From Omphiscola glabra (lineage: Eukaryota; Mollusca; Gastropoda; Lymnaeidae): 64,000 nucleotides of DNA. The translations under genes and the position numbers were made by a program. Of this stretch, positions 54,901-64,000 are shown one piece after another; positions within the stretch are counted from its first letter, which is position 1, and each line of letters begins with the position of its first letter. The notes beneath the pieces were generated by a model that saw only the letters and a program-made list of their open reading frames with translations, was not told the origin of the DNA and ran no database searches. Location: NCBI GenBank assembly GCA_964017045.1, contig OZ024796.1:22405510-22469509 (forward strand). Direction: 5' to 3'.

Positions 54901-57900
54901 CTGAGCTCCAACCACTCCAGGGCTTGCAACAGCACATTTTTTAACATCGCAGATTTTACAGGAAAAAAAAAGAAAGTATTACGCGCCAAAAGCACTTCTG
55001 ATATTTTTGTTTTAATTATCTCATATAGCGCAGTTATCGGGAATTTTCCTTCATGTTCCTCAAGAAAAACAGATTTTTGAGTGTTGGGGGTTGGGGCTGA
55101 AAATTTGAAAGAATGTGTTGTCATCGGCAACAACTTTCAGGTTGATAGCTTGACGGAAAGTGGGTCTGTTAGCTGTCCGAAGATTTTGCCACCCAGCCAG
55201 CCACAAACAAAAGCGAAGTTAATATAAAGGATTTAAAAAGAAGTTTAATGTTTCCTCATTGCTTTTTAAATATTTTTTTTAAAGATTTGAAAGCATCTAG
55301 AAGAATCGTGCAAGCAGATTACAATTTCTTTAAAATCAAAACCTATTAACTATTATAAAAAAAACACACAAAATGAGGCTCCCCAATAATCTAAAAATTT
55401 AAGTTTTACAAACTGGCAACACCATGTCATGTTTTTATGGACAAAATGGGGACAGATAATACATAAAACAATTAGACCAGGCAACTAAAGCCATGTGACA
55501 GAATAGGAATGTATAAGTGTGTTATACTTTTTGGTTCCTAGATTTCTCAATACACATGCAAGTTTGTGTGGCTTATTTTTTAGCAACACAACTACACGCA
55601 GCAAGCAACACGCTAGCATCAAATATGTCAACACTGATATTGAAAAACACTATTTACTGCTATGAGTGAATGGTAATAGTTATGTAATAAGAGTCGTATC
55701 AAATTGGCTGATGGCTGATAAAAAATATGTTATGACATATTTAAGGTAAAATGAACAATTAATAGACCTCATGCAGTAGGAAACTATTCCACCGGTCCAC
55801 CAAACATAAAAGTTTGGTATGCATTGTCTTAGTAAACCATGCTAAACTTTTAATACTCTAAAACTAATTAACGAGTAAAATTTAAATATAAAAAACTTTA
55901 ACAAATTAACTTAAGGCTTATTTTTATAAAATAATGCCAATGTCACCATCTTCTCTTAATTTTCATGCATATACAAGGTATTACACTCATTTATGATTAC
56001 CCTGTATTTAATTTCAATATGAGGTCATAATTAATTTATATTATTTAAGCATTTCTAAAATAAAATACCGGTAGAGACATTGTGTAAACATTTCATTTTT
56101 AGGCTTAGCAGACTGTGTCATGGCAATAGGATTTGAAAAAATGGAGAGAGGTTCTTTAAAACCAAAAGTGAGTACCAGTAAATTACAAAATTTAATGTTA
56201 AGTACAATGTGGGTATGGATATTCACTAGTAATTGTTGCACACTGAATATTGTGTTTTATTGTTCGAATTGTGTCTTGTGTGTAAATGAAAGCTTTTGGT
56301 GCCATTAGGCTTGTGAATTGAGACAGGATGACTAGTATGGATAGTCTGTCTTTGTAAACTTGCTATTCATGTGGCAGTTAGAGTCTGATCATTGAGCAAG
56401 AAGGTTGTATGATATTTTAGTAGCAGACTGCACTCTATGTGTTTGAATTATTTTACAACCAGAAGCCTGATATATAATAGTGCTAAATACTTTTAAATAG
56501 TTACACACCACAGTTATAAACTAAAGTATAGGAAATTCTTGATAATTTAAATTGCTCTGTCATTCATTAAAATGTATTGGTAAGTTATTAAAGGTTCAAT
56601 TTCACTGATACCAATATTTTAGTAGAATTTCATATAAACCAAAGGACAAGGTTTTATATTGGTTGAGAGTAACAAAATTGAAAACCAGTAATTAACTTTT
56701 CAGTTGCATGTTTTGCAAGTGAAACCTTCTTGATTTTTTCAATTAATTTACTCACTTTTTGCCATAATCAGTGGACAGATCGAACAAACCCAATGGACAA
56801 ACATATGGAGGTAATGATAGAAACTCGTGGATTTGATAAATCTCCAGCAACAGCACAGATTTTTGGAAATGCGGGAAGGGAACACATGGAGAAATATGGT
56901 AAAGTTATGCACTTTACACCTGATAAGGAATTTTTTAAGATATTTTTTACACTTTATATCCATAAAGCACAATATTTTACAGTATGAAACTATGAAAAAT
57001 ATGATTATAAGGCTGCAAATCCAATACTTTTGTGAAGTAAGTTGTCAAGAGAGGCAATGTTTCTTTCAATTTGTTACTGTAAATACAGGAATCTGTATTA
57101 TTACTGATAGAAAAATTAACAGATAAATTGTCTATAATTACATCTAAATTTCTATCAAATTCGTTATTAATAAACAAAATTATTGATCGATGTAAAAAAA
57201 ACCCTCAAAATTTGATGAAAATCGTACTTTAAAAAAGCTATTTACCTTTAAAAATGATTGTGTATCCTATTCCATTTTTTTCTTATAATATACCATTTCA
57301 ATCACAGGAACAAAGCCGGAACATTTTGCTAAAATTGCCTGGAAAAATCATTTGCACTCAACAAACAACCCGTAAGTTTTATATTTAAAAGTATATATAT
57401 ATATATATATTACACTTTACACTCATAGTGGAAATTTTAACAAATGATGAGGATGTGCCCCTTATGGCTATGAAAGCGTCAGGCAGGTGGGGCATGTAAA
57501 ACAACCGGAAAACAGTTGAATTGTTGTTAAAAATTGTCTAATGACTGCCAGTTTACATTTCCTGACTACATTGTAGTATCTGTTAATATTAATTCTTATT
57601 TTCATTAAGTGCAGCGATTTTTATTTTTTCAATCTCCACTTTGTGAATAATTTTGATAAATCATTTACAATTCTTTAATTTCTATTTGTTTTTTTATAAA
57701 AATGTTCTCCACATGTAGCTACTCACAGTTCCAAACAAAATACAGCTTGGCAGAAATCCAGAACTCTCCAATGGTTTACTTTCCTCTAACAAAACTTCAG
57801 TGCTGGTAGGTAACTGTTAAATAACATGTTTGAGCAATAGCAAAAGTGTAAATATTTCTAGCTTTTTACATCTACATATTATGACGGCCAAGGTTAACTC

Positions 57901-60685
57901 TGTGCATGATGCAAAATAAACTTTTTCAGCCCCACATCAGATGGATCAGCGTGTGCTATTCTAGCTAGTGAGGATTTTGTAGTTAGAAATGGATTACAGG
58001 GCCAGGCAGTGGAAATATTGTCTATGGAAATGGGCACTGACCAGGCTAGTGTGTTTAATGAAGGCAGCTGCATAAAAATGGTAATTTTCTTTTGCAGCGT
58101 TTGACATTGTTTCTCATTGGTGCTATTTGCATGTTTTTTTTTTTAAATTTGATATAGCTTTAATATTTTTGGTGGAAAACGGTCCATACATTATAGTCAT
58201 AAATAAATTTTTCCAATAATTAAGTGGTTTTAATTATTTTACTCAGATTCATGGTCAAAGTAAAAAAAACTTGCATATAGGTCACATTTTGTACCCCTAA
58301 ATTTTGATAAAATCAGGGATGCGACCCATCTCGACATCACAGAGATCTGACTTAGACAGCAGCACATCATTAGACAGCCATATACCATGGGCTCAAGAAA
58401 GAGCTAGACATTTGGATTGCAATTACTTATTCCAACCCTATAGCATGACACAAGTAATTAAAGTGCTCTCACTGTTCATACTAACCATTTATTATCTGGT
58501 TCATGACGAAATACCAGTACTATCATTTCCAAGAATTTGATGGTCAATTCCACAAAAATGCAAGTTATAATATTTACGTTAAAAGAGGCCCATGTAACTC
58601 TGCAAATTTTAGTGCCACCTATCTGGTAGTCAACCGCATATACCCTTTTTGTCAACACCAAGCTAAAGGTGTAATCTATCCACTGGTGCAAGCTATACAC
58701 AAGTATATAAAGAATTTTTTAATCTGTCCCAGATGTATTAATAATTAAAACCTCTACGGCCAAATAGTTCCTAACTTTCTTACAGGAGTAATTATTCCAA
58801 TGGTAACTTTCTGTTCATCCATGTTTAAAATTTGTTTTCAGATTGGTTATGATATGGTTGAGAAGACTGCTCAAAAGACATTTCAAAAAGCCGGTACAGT
58901 TTTCAGCACCCTTTTTTTAAATTAAAATATTGTGTATGATTATTAAAAGTGGATCATATAAATATAACAAAAATATGATAATAATAACCTTTCATTATGA
59001 TTTCAACAAGGCTGAATAGTGTGTCATTATATAAATGAAATATTTCCTGAAAGATATGCAAAAAAAAATATCTGCAGGATTAAAACCTTCAGATGTCCAA
59101 GTTGTAGAGCTGCATGACTGCTTCTCTTGCAATGAATTGTTAACATATGAAGCACTTGGCTTGTGTTCTCAGGGTAAGTATCTTTTTTTTTGTTGTACTA
59201 ACCCCTTCAGAATCTACTTATTTATTTATTACACTTCTATGGTAAAAATGTTCTATACAATTCTTGCTCTGCTCCGCCACTGCTCTACATCTCAGATCAA
59301 AAATGATTACTCTTATGCCTAAGCAAAGGGGTTTAGTATCATTTAATAGGATTTGTGTGTGGGGGGGGGGGGGGGGGGGGTGCTAAACCTGCCCCTAAAT
59401 AAAGAGCTGTTAAAATAAAGGGAACTTGTATAGTCCACATGGCTTTAGGTTGAATTGTTTGTAGTTACATTAACAAAGGGCCATGTCACCCCCCTAATTA
59501 AAGTGTGATCTATCTGTGAATCAATCGCAAATACTCTCTTTGACAACTCCAAACAAAGTAGGCAGCCTTGGACAACAGACTGTCTCTGCCTGCACTTGCC
59601 CTACAGAACACATCTCAGAATTTCTTGATGGGATCCTCACAACTTTTTGTAACAACTTTACCCACATATATTTAGGACACCAACCACGCTTTAAAAACAT
59701 TTAATTTCGTAAAGATTACCCTAATACAAAGCATCTACTGTTTTTACTCCTTTGTCTGTGTTAAGTCAGGGGTCCGAACCCAGGTCTTGGTGCAATTGAT
59801 ATCTTCGACCACATAAGATTTTTTTTCTACAAATTATTTGTTGTTTCTTGTTTTGTCAAGTGGCTAAAGAAGGCATTTAATTGTCCTGTCTTTTCTTTTC
59901 AAGCCTACACATATCTTGTGCCACTATTTGTTTTCTCAAGAAAACAAGACCCAGCCATTTTTAACTTTTTTTTTTAATATCTCAATAAACACTAAAACTT
60001 TATTTTGACCAATCTTCCTGTGATCAATTTTACGTCTGCCGCCAAATTTCTTTCCAACAAATTTCATTTAACAATTTTGAGGGAAGTAACGATAGTTTTA
60101 TTTTACATAATTAGCTCCCCTTAATTGTTTATCCACGTATCTTACTCTTGGGTTAAGATATGTTTTTTTAAAGGGTAGTGCAATTGTATTTGATAATAAT
60201 ATTTTGAAAGCAGCAGATGGAGTGACAAGGGATGTGGTAATTAAAAGTCACTTGTTGTTTTTGGGACAGGGAGATGACAATTAAAAGTCACTTGCTGTCT
60301 CTGTGACAGGTAGCTGGCAATTAAAAGTCACTTGCTGTCTCTGTGACAGGGAGCTGGCAATTAAAAGTCACTTGCTGTCTCTGTGACAGGGAGCTGGCAA
60401 TTAAAAGTCACTTGCTGTCTCTGTGACAGGGAGCTGGCAATTAAAAGTCATTTGCCTTCTCTGTGACAGGGAGCTGCCAATTAAAAGTCACTTGCTGTCT
60501 CTGGGCAATTATCTAATTTTATCTTCCTAGAATTTATATGAATGAAAACTACTAACAAAGTCCATCCCACTTCACAGGTGAAGCGGGTCTCTTTGTGGAT
60601 AGAGGTGACAATACATATGGTGGAAAGTATGTGGTCAATCCTAGTGGTGGCTTAATTTCTAAAGGACATCCACTTGGTGCCACAG
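45862..60685 (+). CDS. SCP2: SCPx/SCP2 peroxisomal 3-ketoacyl-CoA thiolase, 13 exons, 3' end outside window
   Basis: This is the thiolase part of sterol carrier protein x, which cleaves branched-chain 3-ketoacyl-CoAs and bile-acid side-chain intermediates in vertebrate peroxisomes. Thirteen exons (listed separately) with GT-AG borders join to 1,054 nt, 351 codons plus one base, without a stop. Three catalytic blocks are present. These are the nucleophile Cys85 in [13 protein letters not shown] at 296-299 (the SCP2-thiolase version of the NEAF loop) and GHP with His346. Sequence similarity to human SCPx is high throughout. The remaining thiolase residues, and the SCP2 lipid-binding domain that follows in SCPx, must lie past 64000. 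Whether this gene has the SCP2 domain cannot be seen. The start is the first ATG of a frame opening [15 protein letters not shown], aligned with the vertebrate N-terminus. Confidence 0.95.
46284..46370 (-). repeat. Dispersed repeat, copy 2, inverted
   Basis: Reverse complement of the 44355 repeat: tggtccccttattaggagtc, then atttagggttcgggttagcg, then agggaccagtagcgtgcaat. It has one telomere-like unit instead of five. It lies in SCPx intron 1. Confidence 0.7.
46371..47755. other. SCPx intron 1, nothing recognised
   Basis: AT-rich intron. A short echo agtagttt/ctaccaatag occurs several times around 46720-46815. No gene or element identified. Confidence 0.5.
47764..48282. mobile_element. hAT-type MITE, 519 bp
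   Basis: The ends are CAGTGTTTCCCAACGTGGT and, reverse complemented, CAGAGGTTCCTAAACTTTTT. They are flanked by identical atttagaa 8-mers (47756-47763 and 48283-48290). It is non-coding and lies in SCPx intron 1. Confidence 0.85.
48291..51317. other. SCPx intron 1, rest, nothing recognised
   Basis: About 3 kb of AT-rich intron. A minus-strand open frame at 50487-50906 (139 codons) is the longest uninterrupted frame in the window. It has a hydrophobic, low-complexity product, no recognised domain and no splice support, so I do not call it a gene. Minus-strand fragments near 49100-49440 may be transposon scraps. Confidence 0.45.
51318..51375 (+). CDS. SCP2: SCPx coding exon 2
   Basis: Residues 16-34: [19 protein letters not shown], matching vertebrate FVKPGAENSRDYPDLAEEA. 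The acceptor is TTTTCAG. Confidence 0.95.
51750..51821 (+). CDS. SCP2: SCPx coding exon 3
   Basis: Residues 35-58: [20 protein letters not shown], matching vertebrate [23 protein letters not shown]. Confidence 0.96.
51822..53572. other. SCPx introns around exon 4, nothing recognised
   Basis: Outside exon 4 (52720-52784) this is AT-rich intron. I saw no transposon protein. Confidence 0.5.
52720..52784 (+). CDS. SCP2: SCPx coding exon 4
   Basis: Residues 59-80: [20 protein letters not shown] then YN, matching vertebrate [23 protein letters not shown]. Confidence 0.96.
53573..53636 (+). CDS. SCP2: SCPx coding exon 5 with catalytic Cys
   Basis: Residues 81-101: [20 protein letters not shown]. 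Cys85 (codon 53585-53587) is the acyl-accepting nucleophile of thiolases. Confidence 0.97.
54685..55826. mobile_element. Probable non-autonomous hAT element, 1.1 kb
   Basis: The left end CAGTGTTTCCCAAAGTGTTG is followed by ggattggcaccggt. The right side reversed gives caatgcataccaaactttta, then tttggtggaccggtgg, a diverged match. Flanks acttagat and tcttagta share only the core cttag (5 of 8). An old insertion in SCPx intron 5. Confidence 0.55.
56103..56167 (+). CDS. SCP2: SCPx coding exon 6
   Basis: Residues 102-123: [20 protein letters not shown] then PK, matching vertebrate GVAECVLALGFEKMSKGSL. It follows a 2.5 kb intron that contains a hAT-like element. Confidence 0.96.
56772..56898 (+). 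CDS. SCP2: SCPx coding exon 7
   Basis: Residues 124-165: [20 protein letters not shown] then [12 protein letters not shown], matching vertebrate FSDRTIPTDKHVD...FGYAGKEHMEKYG. Confidence 0.96.
57308..57371 (+). CDS. SCP2: SCPx coding exon 8
   Basis: Residues 166-187: [20 protein letters not shown] then NP, matching vertebrate [22 protein letters not shown]. Confidence 0.97.
57719..57805 (+). CDS. SCP2: SCPx coding exon 9
   Basis: Residues 187-215: [20 protein letters not shown] then FPLTKLQC. Vertebrates have [28 protein letters not shown]. Confidence 0.96.
57930..58080 (+). CDS. SCP2: SCPx coding exon 10
   Basis: Residues 216-266: [20 protein letters not shown] then [14 protein letters not shown] and EGSCIKM, the conserved CPTSDGAAAAILAS block of SCPx. 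Confidence 0.97.
58081..58841. other. SCPx intron 10, nothing firmly recognised
   Basis: The middle (58280-58740) is less AT-rich, with short open frames on both strands. It looks like decayed repeat DNA, but I cannot name it. Confidence 0.4.
58842..58893 (+). CDS. SCP2: SCPx coding exon 11
   Basis: Residues 267-283: [17 protein letters not shown], matching vertebrate VGFDMSKEAARKCYEKS. Confidence 0.95.
59078..59173 (+). CDS. SCP2: SCPx coding exon 12 with HDCF motif
   Basis: Residues 284-315: [20 protein letters not shown] then ALGLCSQ. HDCF (296-299) is the SCP2-thiolase active-site loop. Confidence 0.97.
59174..60220. other. SCPx intron 12, unidentified repeat-like DNA
   Basis: It contains a 20-nt G run (59361-59380) and a less AT-rich patch at 59460-59700 with no known protein. 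The rest is AT-rich. Confidence 0.45.
59361..59380. repeat. Poly-G tract of 20
   Basis: Uninterrupted G run after gtgtgt in SCPx intron 12. Confidence 0.9.
60221..60505. repeat. 40-bp minisatellite, 7 units
   Basis: The core ttaaaagtcacttgctgtct followed by ctgtgacagggagctggcaa repeats exactly every 40 bp from 60241 (60241, 60281, 60321, 60361, 60401, 60441, 60481). The first units are most diverged and the middle ones nearly identical. It ends about 75 bp before SCPx exon 13. Confidence 0.95.
60578..60685 (+). CDS. SCP2: SCPx coding exon 13 with GHP motif (last in window)
   Basis: Residues 316-351: [20 protein letters not shown] then [10 protein letters not shown]. His346 of GHP is catalytic in the family. 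The donor is GTAAAT. The next exon (vertebrate LAQCAEL) was not found up to 64000. Confidence 0.97.
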
Positions 60686-61579
60686 GTAAATAACAGATCA
60701 TAAGATAGCTGAACTCCTTGTTATAATTACAGGTCAATTAGTCATTAGTTAACATGTATTGGACTTTTTTTTAGGTTGGTTTATCATTCAGGTTTCTATA
60801 GTGCCTAACATACTTTGATCAATCCTTCCATTTTATATATACATTATTTTCAACAAAAAGTTTGCCTTATAACTTATAGGTCCTATAATTTACTGAGCCA
60901 TTCATTATAAAATCATTTGCTTTGAGTATAACAAAGGGCGTTAAAAAAAAAAAAATAACAAAATTTAGCTGCACATCTCCGTTGCTTTGCATTTTTTTTT
61001 TACCATCTTTTATTTATTCTAATGCTTGTGATTAGCTTATCTATAATATATATCTGAGCACATATGTAAGCTATTAATGGTTTTGGTGGCATAACACATT
61101 GAAACCCATAAAGGCTTTGATCTGCATTTTTGTGTACTAGTCCCTTCAGGACCTTTAAAAAATAGGTACCCTTCTTCCCATTCTGGAAATTACAAAAGGG
61201 GTCATGTTCATATTTATTGTTTTTGCTACATGCCAATCTGCATTAAGTGGTCAAAATATTTGCCCTGTCCATATATTATAACAAAGTAGTTTTCATTTTG
61301 ACTCACTAATGAGGGCTATTTATTTTAATACAAAGATCAGAAATAAGAGTTTTCTTTAGATGGATAGAATAAAGGTTCAAATCACCAGATTTTCTTTGAT
61401 CAGACTCAAAATGCATTGATTATGCTTCATCTTCTAGTGAACATAAATTGTACAAAGCTGGGTAAATAAATATTTCTGCACTTTAACTTTTTTCAATTAT
61501 GAAAACACTCTCAGAACGACATAACTTTAAAATTAATTAATTATGAGTTATTTCCAACCATTTTATTTTGTAGATCAAA
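60686..61579. other. SCPx intron 13, nothing recognised
   Basis: AT-rich intron without gene or repeat structure that I could identify. Confidence 0.5.
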
Positions 61580-61935
61580 CCCCCCCCCCCCCCCCCCCAA
61601 ACCTAAATTTGCTCCTATTGTCTCCCCTAAAACGCTACATCTTAGCTCCCTTGACTATCGCTCCCCACCCCAACACCTTGCTAACTACCTTACTTTCTTC
61701 CCATTGGACTCACCTCAAGCTCTACCTATCCTTTCCATTATATCTGTCATGCCCACCACCTGCTAACCTCATCTTAACTCCCTCCACTACCCCCCCCCCC
61801 CAATATTTAAGAAATATTTTCTCCTGTTAATACACATAAATAAACACACACACTGCCACATATGTATATAAATAAACACACACGCACAGACATACACACA
61901 CATATATATTATATATATGAGGCAGTGTGTGTGTG
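61580..61935. repeat. C tracts and CA/TA microsatellites
   Basis: Runs of 19 C (61580-61598) and 13 C (61789-61801) frame a pyrimidine-rich stretch. It is followed by CA, TA and TG repeats around 61840-61935. The open frame across it is an effect of composition. Confidence 0.8.
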
Positions 61936-62539
61936 TTCCACAAACAAAAACTTGAGACACAACCCTGGAATTTGACCCCAGGGGCAGCTATTAACAACAA
62001 TAAACAGCTTCTCTCTCCAGCTTGGGTGTATCAGGTTTAATTAAGAACAGTTGAGATAGGGCTTTTAGTAATTTCAATTATTTATTTCTCCAGAACTCTA
62101 GTGAATTATGATATACCGGTAAGTTATATTTGCAAGTCTCCATCTTTTCAAGGAAATTTCAATATTAAGCGTTAAAGGGAGTTTTAACGTGAACTAAGGC
62201 ATATAAGTCTTCAGGGTTTTTACTTTTATTCGTGTTTGAGTCTCCAAGGATTGTCAACTTTACCAAAGCTTCCCGCTGTGAGTCTGCCAGAATACATGGC
62301 GTGGTCTGCAATGATGTATTTGCTTCTGGTATGTCCAGCCAGCCCTATTTAAAGGGAGTGCACAAATGGGTTAATCATTCAATGTTTGAATGGTAGCCCT
62401 AAGTGCACCATTGTTCTTGGACACCATTTGGACACTTTGTAAATAAAAGCAAATAGGCCTTAATAGAACAAATTCATGCTGATCAATCTGATCTTAGGTA
62501 TCTGTGTCTGTGATGAAGAGGATGGGATATACCATTCAA

Positions 62540-63130
62540 GATTTTTTTAGTTTTACAACAGCATTTTTCTTCAAATAGTTGTTCAAGTGAATGATGTTTA
62601 GTTTGTGTGATATTACTAGCTTTCTTGATTAGTCTATTTAATCAATCTTTGATGTCAGATGATGACGCTCAGTAGGCTTCCCATTGTTGCACTGTAGAGT
62701 AAGTTAATAACTTGTTTGTTTATGCTGAAATTGTACAATTTTTTAAGATAGAAAATTCTTTGGTTGACTTTTTTGGCAGTTTTCATGCCATGTTAGCTTA
62801 TTAATGGTGACAAGTAGGTACTTATATGTCTCTACTTGCTCTATACTGTGATTTTTTTATTGTGAGATCTGCAATTGGGGGAATCCCACTTGTGAAATCA
62901 CAACCATTTTTTTTTTTGGTTTGTTTTTGAGACATTCAGCTGAAGAAAATTTTCATCACACCAACTGATGAAGCTTGTAACTAAGTTGCAGTATAAGCTT
63001 TCCCTTTCAGATATTAAGCCAGTGATGGTGGTATCAGCAATTTAATGATTGTGTGAGATTTTGCTTGTCATGTGTTATATATACATATATATATTTATTT
63101 TCTTGGGACAATCATGTGTGAATGATACAG
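62540..63130 (-). pseudogene. Non-LTR RT fragment with Rex1-like features
   Basis: On the minus strand the order is an IHT.LS remnant (as in LFTHDC), then SHTIIKLL, a damaged ADDTTITGLIS, and SFISWCDENFLQLNVSKT. Then follow EQVETYKYLLVTINKLTWHE, a RIFYLKKLYNF-like segment and LLYSAT. This order is that of the RT palm and thumb in Rex1/CR1-group LINEs. Frameshifts and stops are frequent. It lies antisense in SCPx intron 13. Confidence 0.75.
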
Positions 63131-63269
63131 TAGCGTTGCAGGAATTTTCATTGTCAATGTCATACCGGATGATACCACCTACTGGACTCCATCTCCGTCC
63201 ATGGTTGAATTCAGAGTTTTCCTTCTCTTAGATGAGTTGCCATCCAAGGCTAATGAGTTCCATCCACCG

Positions 63270-63300
63270 GGGTATATATATATATGTGTGTGTGTGTATT
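63270..63300. repeat. TA/TG microsatellite
   Basis: A (ta)n then (tg)n run directly precedes the plus-strand LINE fragment. Confidence 0.8.
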
Positions 63301-63303
63301 TAT

Positions 63304-64000
63304 AAGAAGGTCTGCAACAGTTAGTTAATCACCTCTTGCAGGCATGTAATAAGTTTGGACTGACCATTAGTCTACAGAAAACAAATGTCATATTACAAGA
63401 AGCACAGTCCCCTCCAAACATAACTATTAAGAGCCATAATCTGTCATACCAGTAGTTCAGAGAATTTCACATACCTCGGGTCAAATCTCTAGCTCATGCT
63501 CCGTTGAAGAAGAGGTAAACATCAGGATTGAAAAAGCAGCACCAACTATGGATGGCTAAATTGAATAAGCGGGTATGGAATAATCCTAAACTAAGTGAAG
63601 ATACAAAATCATGCATGTGTTCTCAGTACACTCCTATATGACAGTGAAGTGTGGACCACATATAGCAGTCATGAGCGGAAACTCAGGACAAAGTGCCTAA
63701 CTTTGCAGTGGTTTTGGAATGTGCCAAAAATGTTCTCCTCTCTTAACAGAGGCGCCTTTGCATGTTAGGCCATGTAAGGAAAATTGAGGACATCTGTATT
63801 CCAACGGATCTGCTGTATAGAGAGTTGGCAGAAGGGGCAAGACTTATTGGATGGCAGCGACTGCGATTCACCAAAATTTGCAAAAGGAACATGTGAAAAG
63901 CCTACATAGAAATTGACGAATGGGAAATCATCACTGAACACCGTTCCGGCTGGCGAAAAGCAGTGTATGAAGGAGTTAAACAGGCAGAAGATACGCAAAA
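63304..64000 (+). pseudogene. Second copy of the 28.5 kb LINE family, cut by window edge
   Basis: It begins LQQLVNHLLQACNKFGLTIS then QKTNVI. It follows the fragment at 29380-30110 closely: agcacagtcccctccaaaca and taactattaagagccataat are nearly identical in both. The C-terminal MLGHVRKIEDICIPTDL-like part and SGWRKAVYEGVKQ come last. Stops and small deletions show it is dead. It continues past the edge. Confidence 0.8.

Noticed and set aside
59035..59322. 95-codon frame read as a separate small gene
   Set aside because: Only 59078-59173 is coding (SCPx exon 12). The flanks are intron with proper splice signals.
61543..61830. Proline-rich open frame
   Set aside because: It is created by C tracts and pyrimidine-rich sequence; no homology.
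60686..64000. Next SCPx exon
   Set aside because: I looked for the LAQCAEL-type continuation after an acceptor and found none; it probably lies beyond the window.
1..64000. CRISPR arrays, operons, tRNA or rRNA genes
   Set aside because: The sequence is eukaryotic with spliced genes. The only regular arrays are minisatellites without spacer structure, and no cloverleaf or rRNA core was recognised by eye; a tRNA scan could still find one.

Overview
This is a 64 kb stretch of an AT-rich, intron-rich animal genome. It holds two conserved protein genes facing away from each other, set in a large amount of decayed transposon DNA. Spliceosomal GT-AG introns, animal gene content, a TTAGGG-bearing repeat and many hAT, piggyBac and non-LTR remnants point to an invertebrate. 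A lophotrochozoan such as a mollusc is my best guess, but nothing here proves the phylum.

Left two thirds (about 2.3 to 40.9 kb, minus strand): NIPBL/SCC2, the cohesin loader. I assembled 34 coding exons by hand. They join with consistent phases into 4,449 nt (1,483 codons) with no stop, from the initiator at 40838 to a donor after 2329. The last several hundred residues lie beyond the left edge. A 5' leader segment with two tiny upstream ORFs precedes the start codon, and a noncoding first exon may end at 45218.

Right third (45.9 to 60.7 kb, plus strand): the thiolase part of sterol carrier protein x (SCPx/SCP2), a peroxisomal 3-ketoacyl-CoA thiolase. Thirteen coding exons (1,054 nt, 351 codons plus one base) carry the nucleophilic Cys, the HDCF motif and the GHP motif. 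The last part of the thiolase, and any SCP2 lipid-transfer domain, lie beyond the right edge.

The two genes are divergent and may share a promoter around 45.2 to 45.86 kb. They have no evident biochemical link: one acts on chromatin, the other in peroxisomal lipid breakdown.

Mobile DNA fills the introns. There is a broken piggyBac with degenerate ends (277-2057), a related short element (24120-24629), and an unrelated piggyBac-type MITE with an intact TTAA duplication (10553-11247). There are hAT transposase pseudogenes (6.6-8.5 kb plus, 42.05-43.13 kb minus, probably 14.2-15.0 kb minus). Several hAT MITEs have 8-bp target duplications (8513-8694, 39470-40451, 47764-48282, a weaker one at 54685-55826), and a flanked block lies at 26197-27170. 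Non-LTR fragments lie at 4.73-5.63, 28.5-30.2, 43.33-43.45, 62.5-63.1 and 63.3-64.0 kb. Tandem repeats include a 40-bp x 7 minisatellite just before SCPx exon 13, a 361-bp tandem duplication at 23.67-24.42 kb and a telomere-like array at 44.42-44.57 kb. No tRNA, rRNA or CRISPR array was recognised. I see no convincing novel multi-gene system; the most interesting signals are regulatory or structural.
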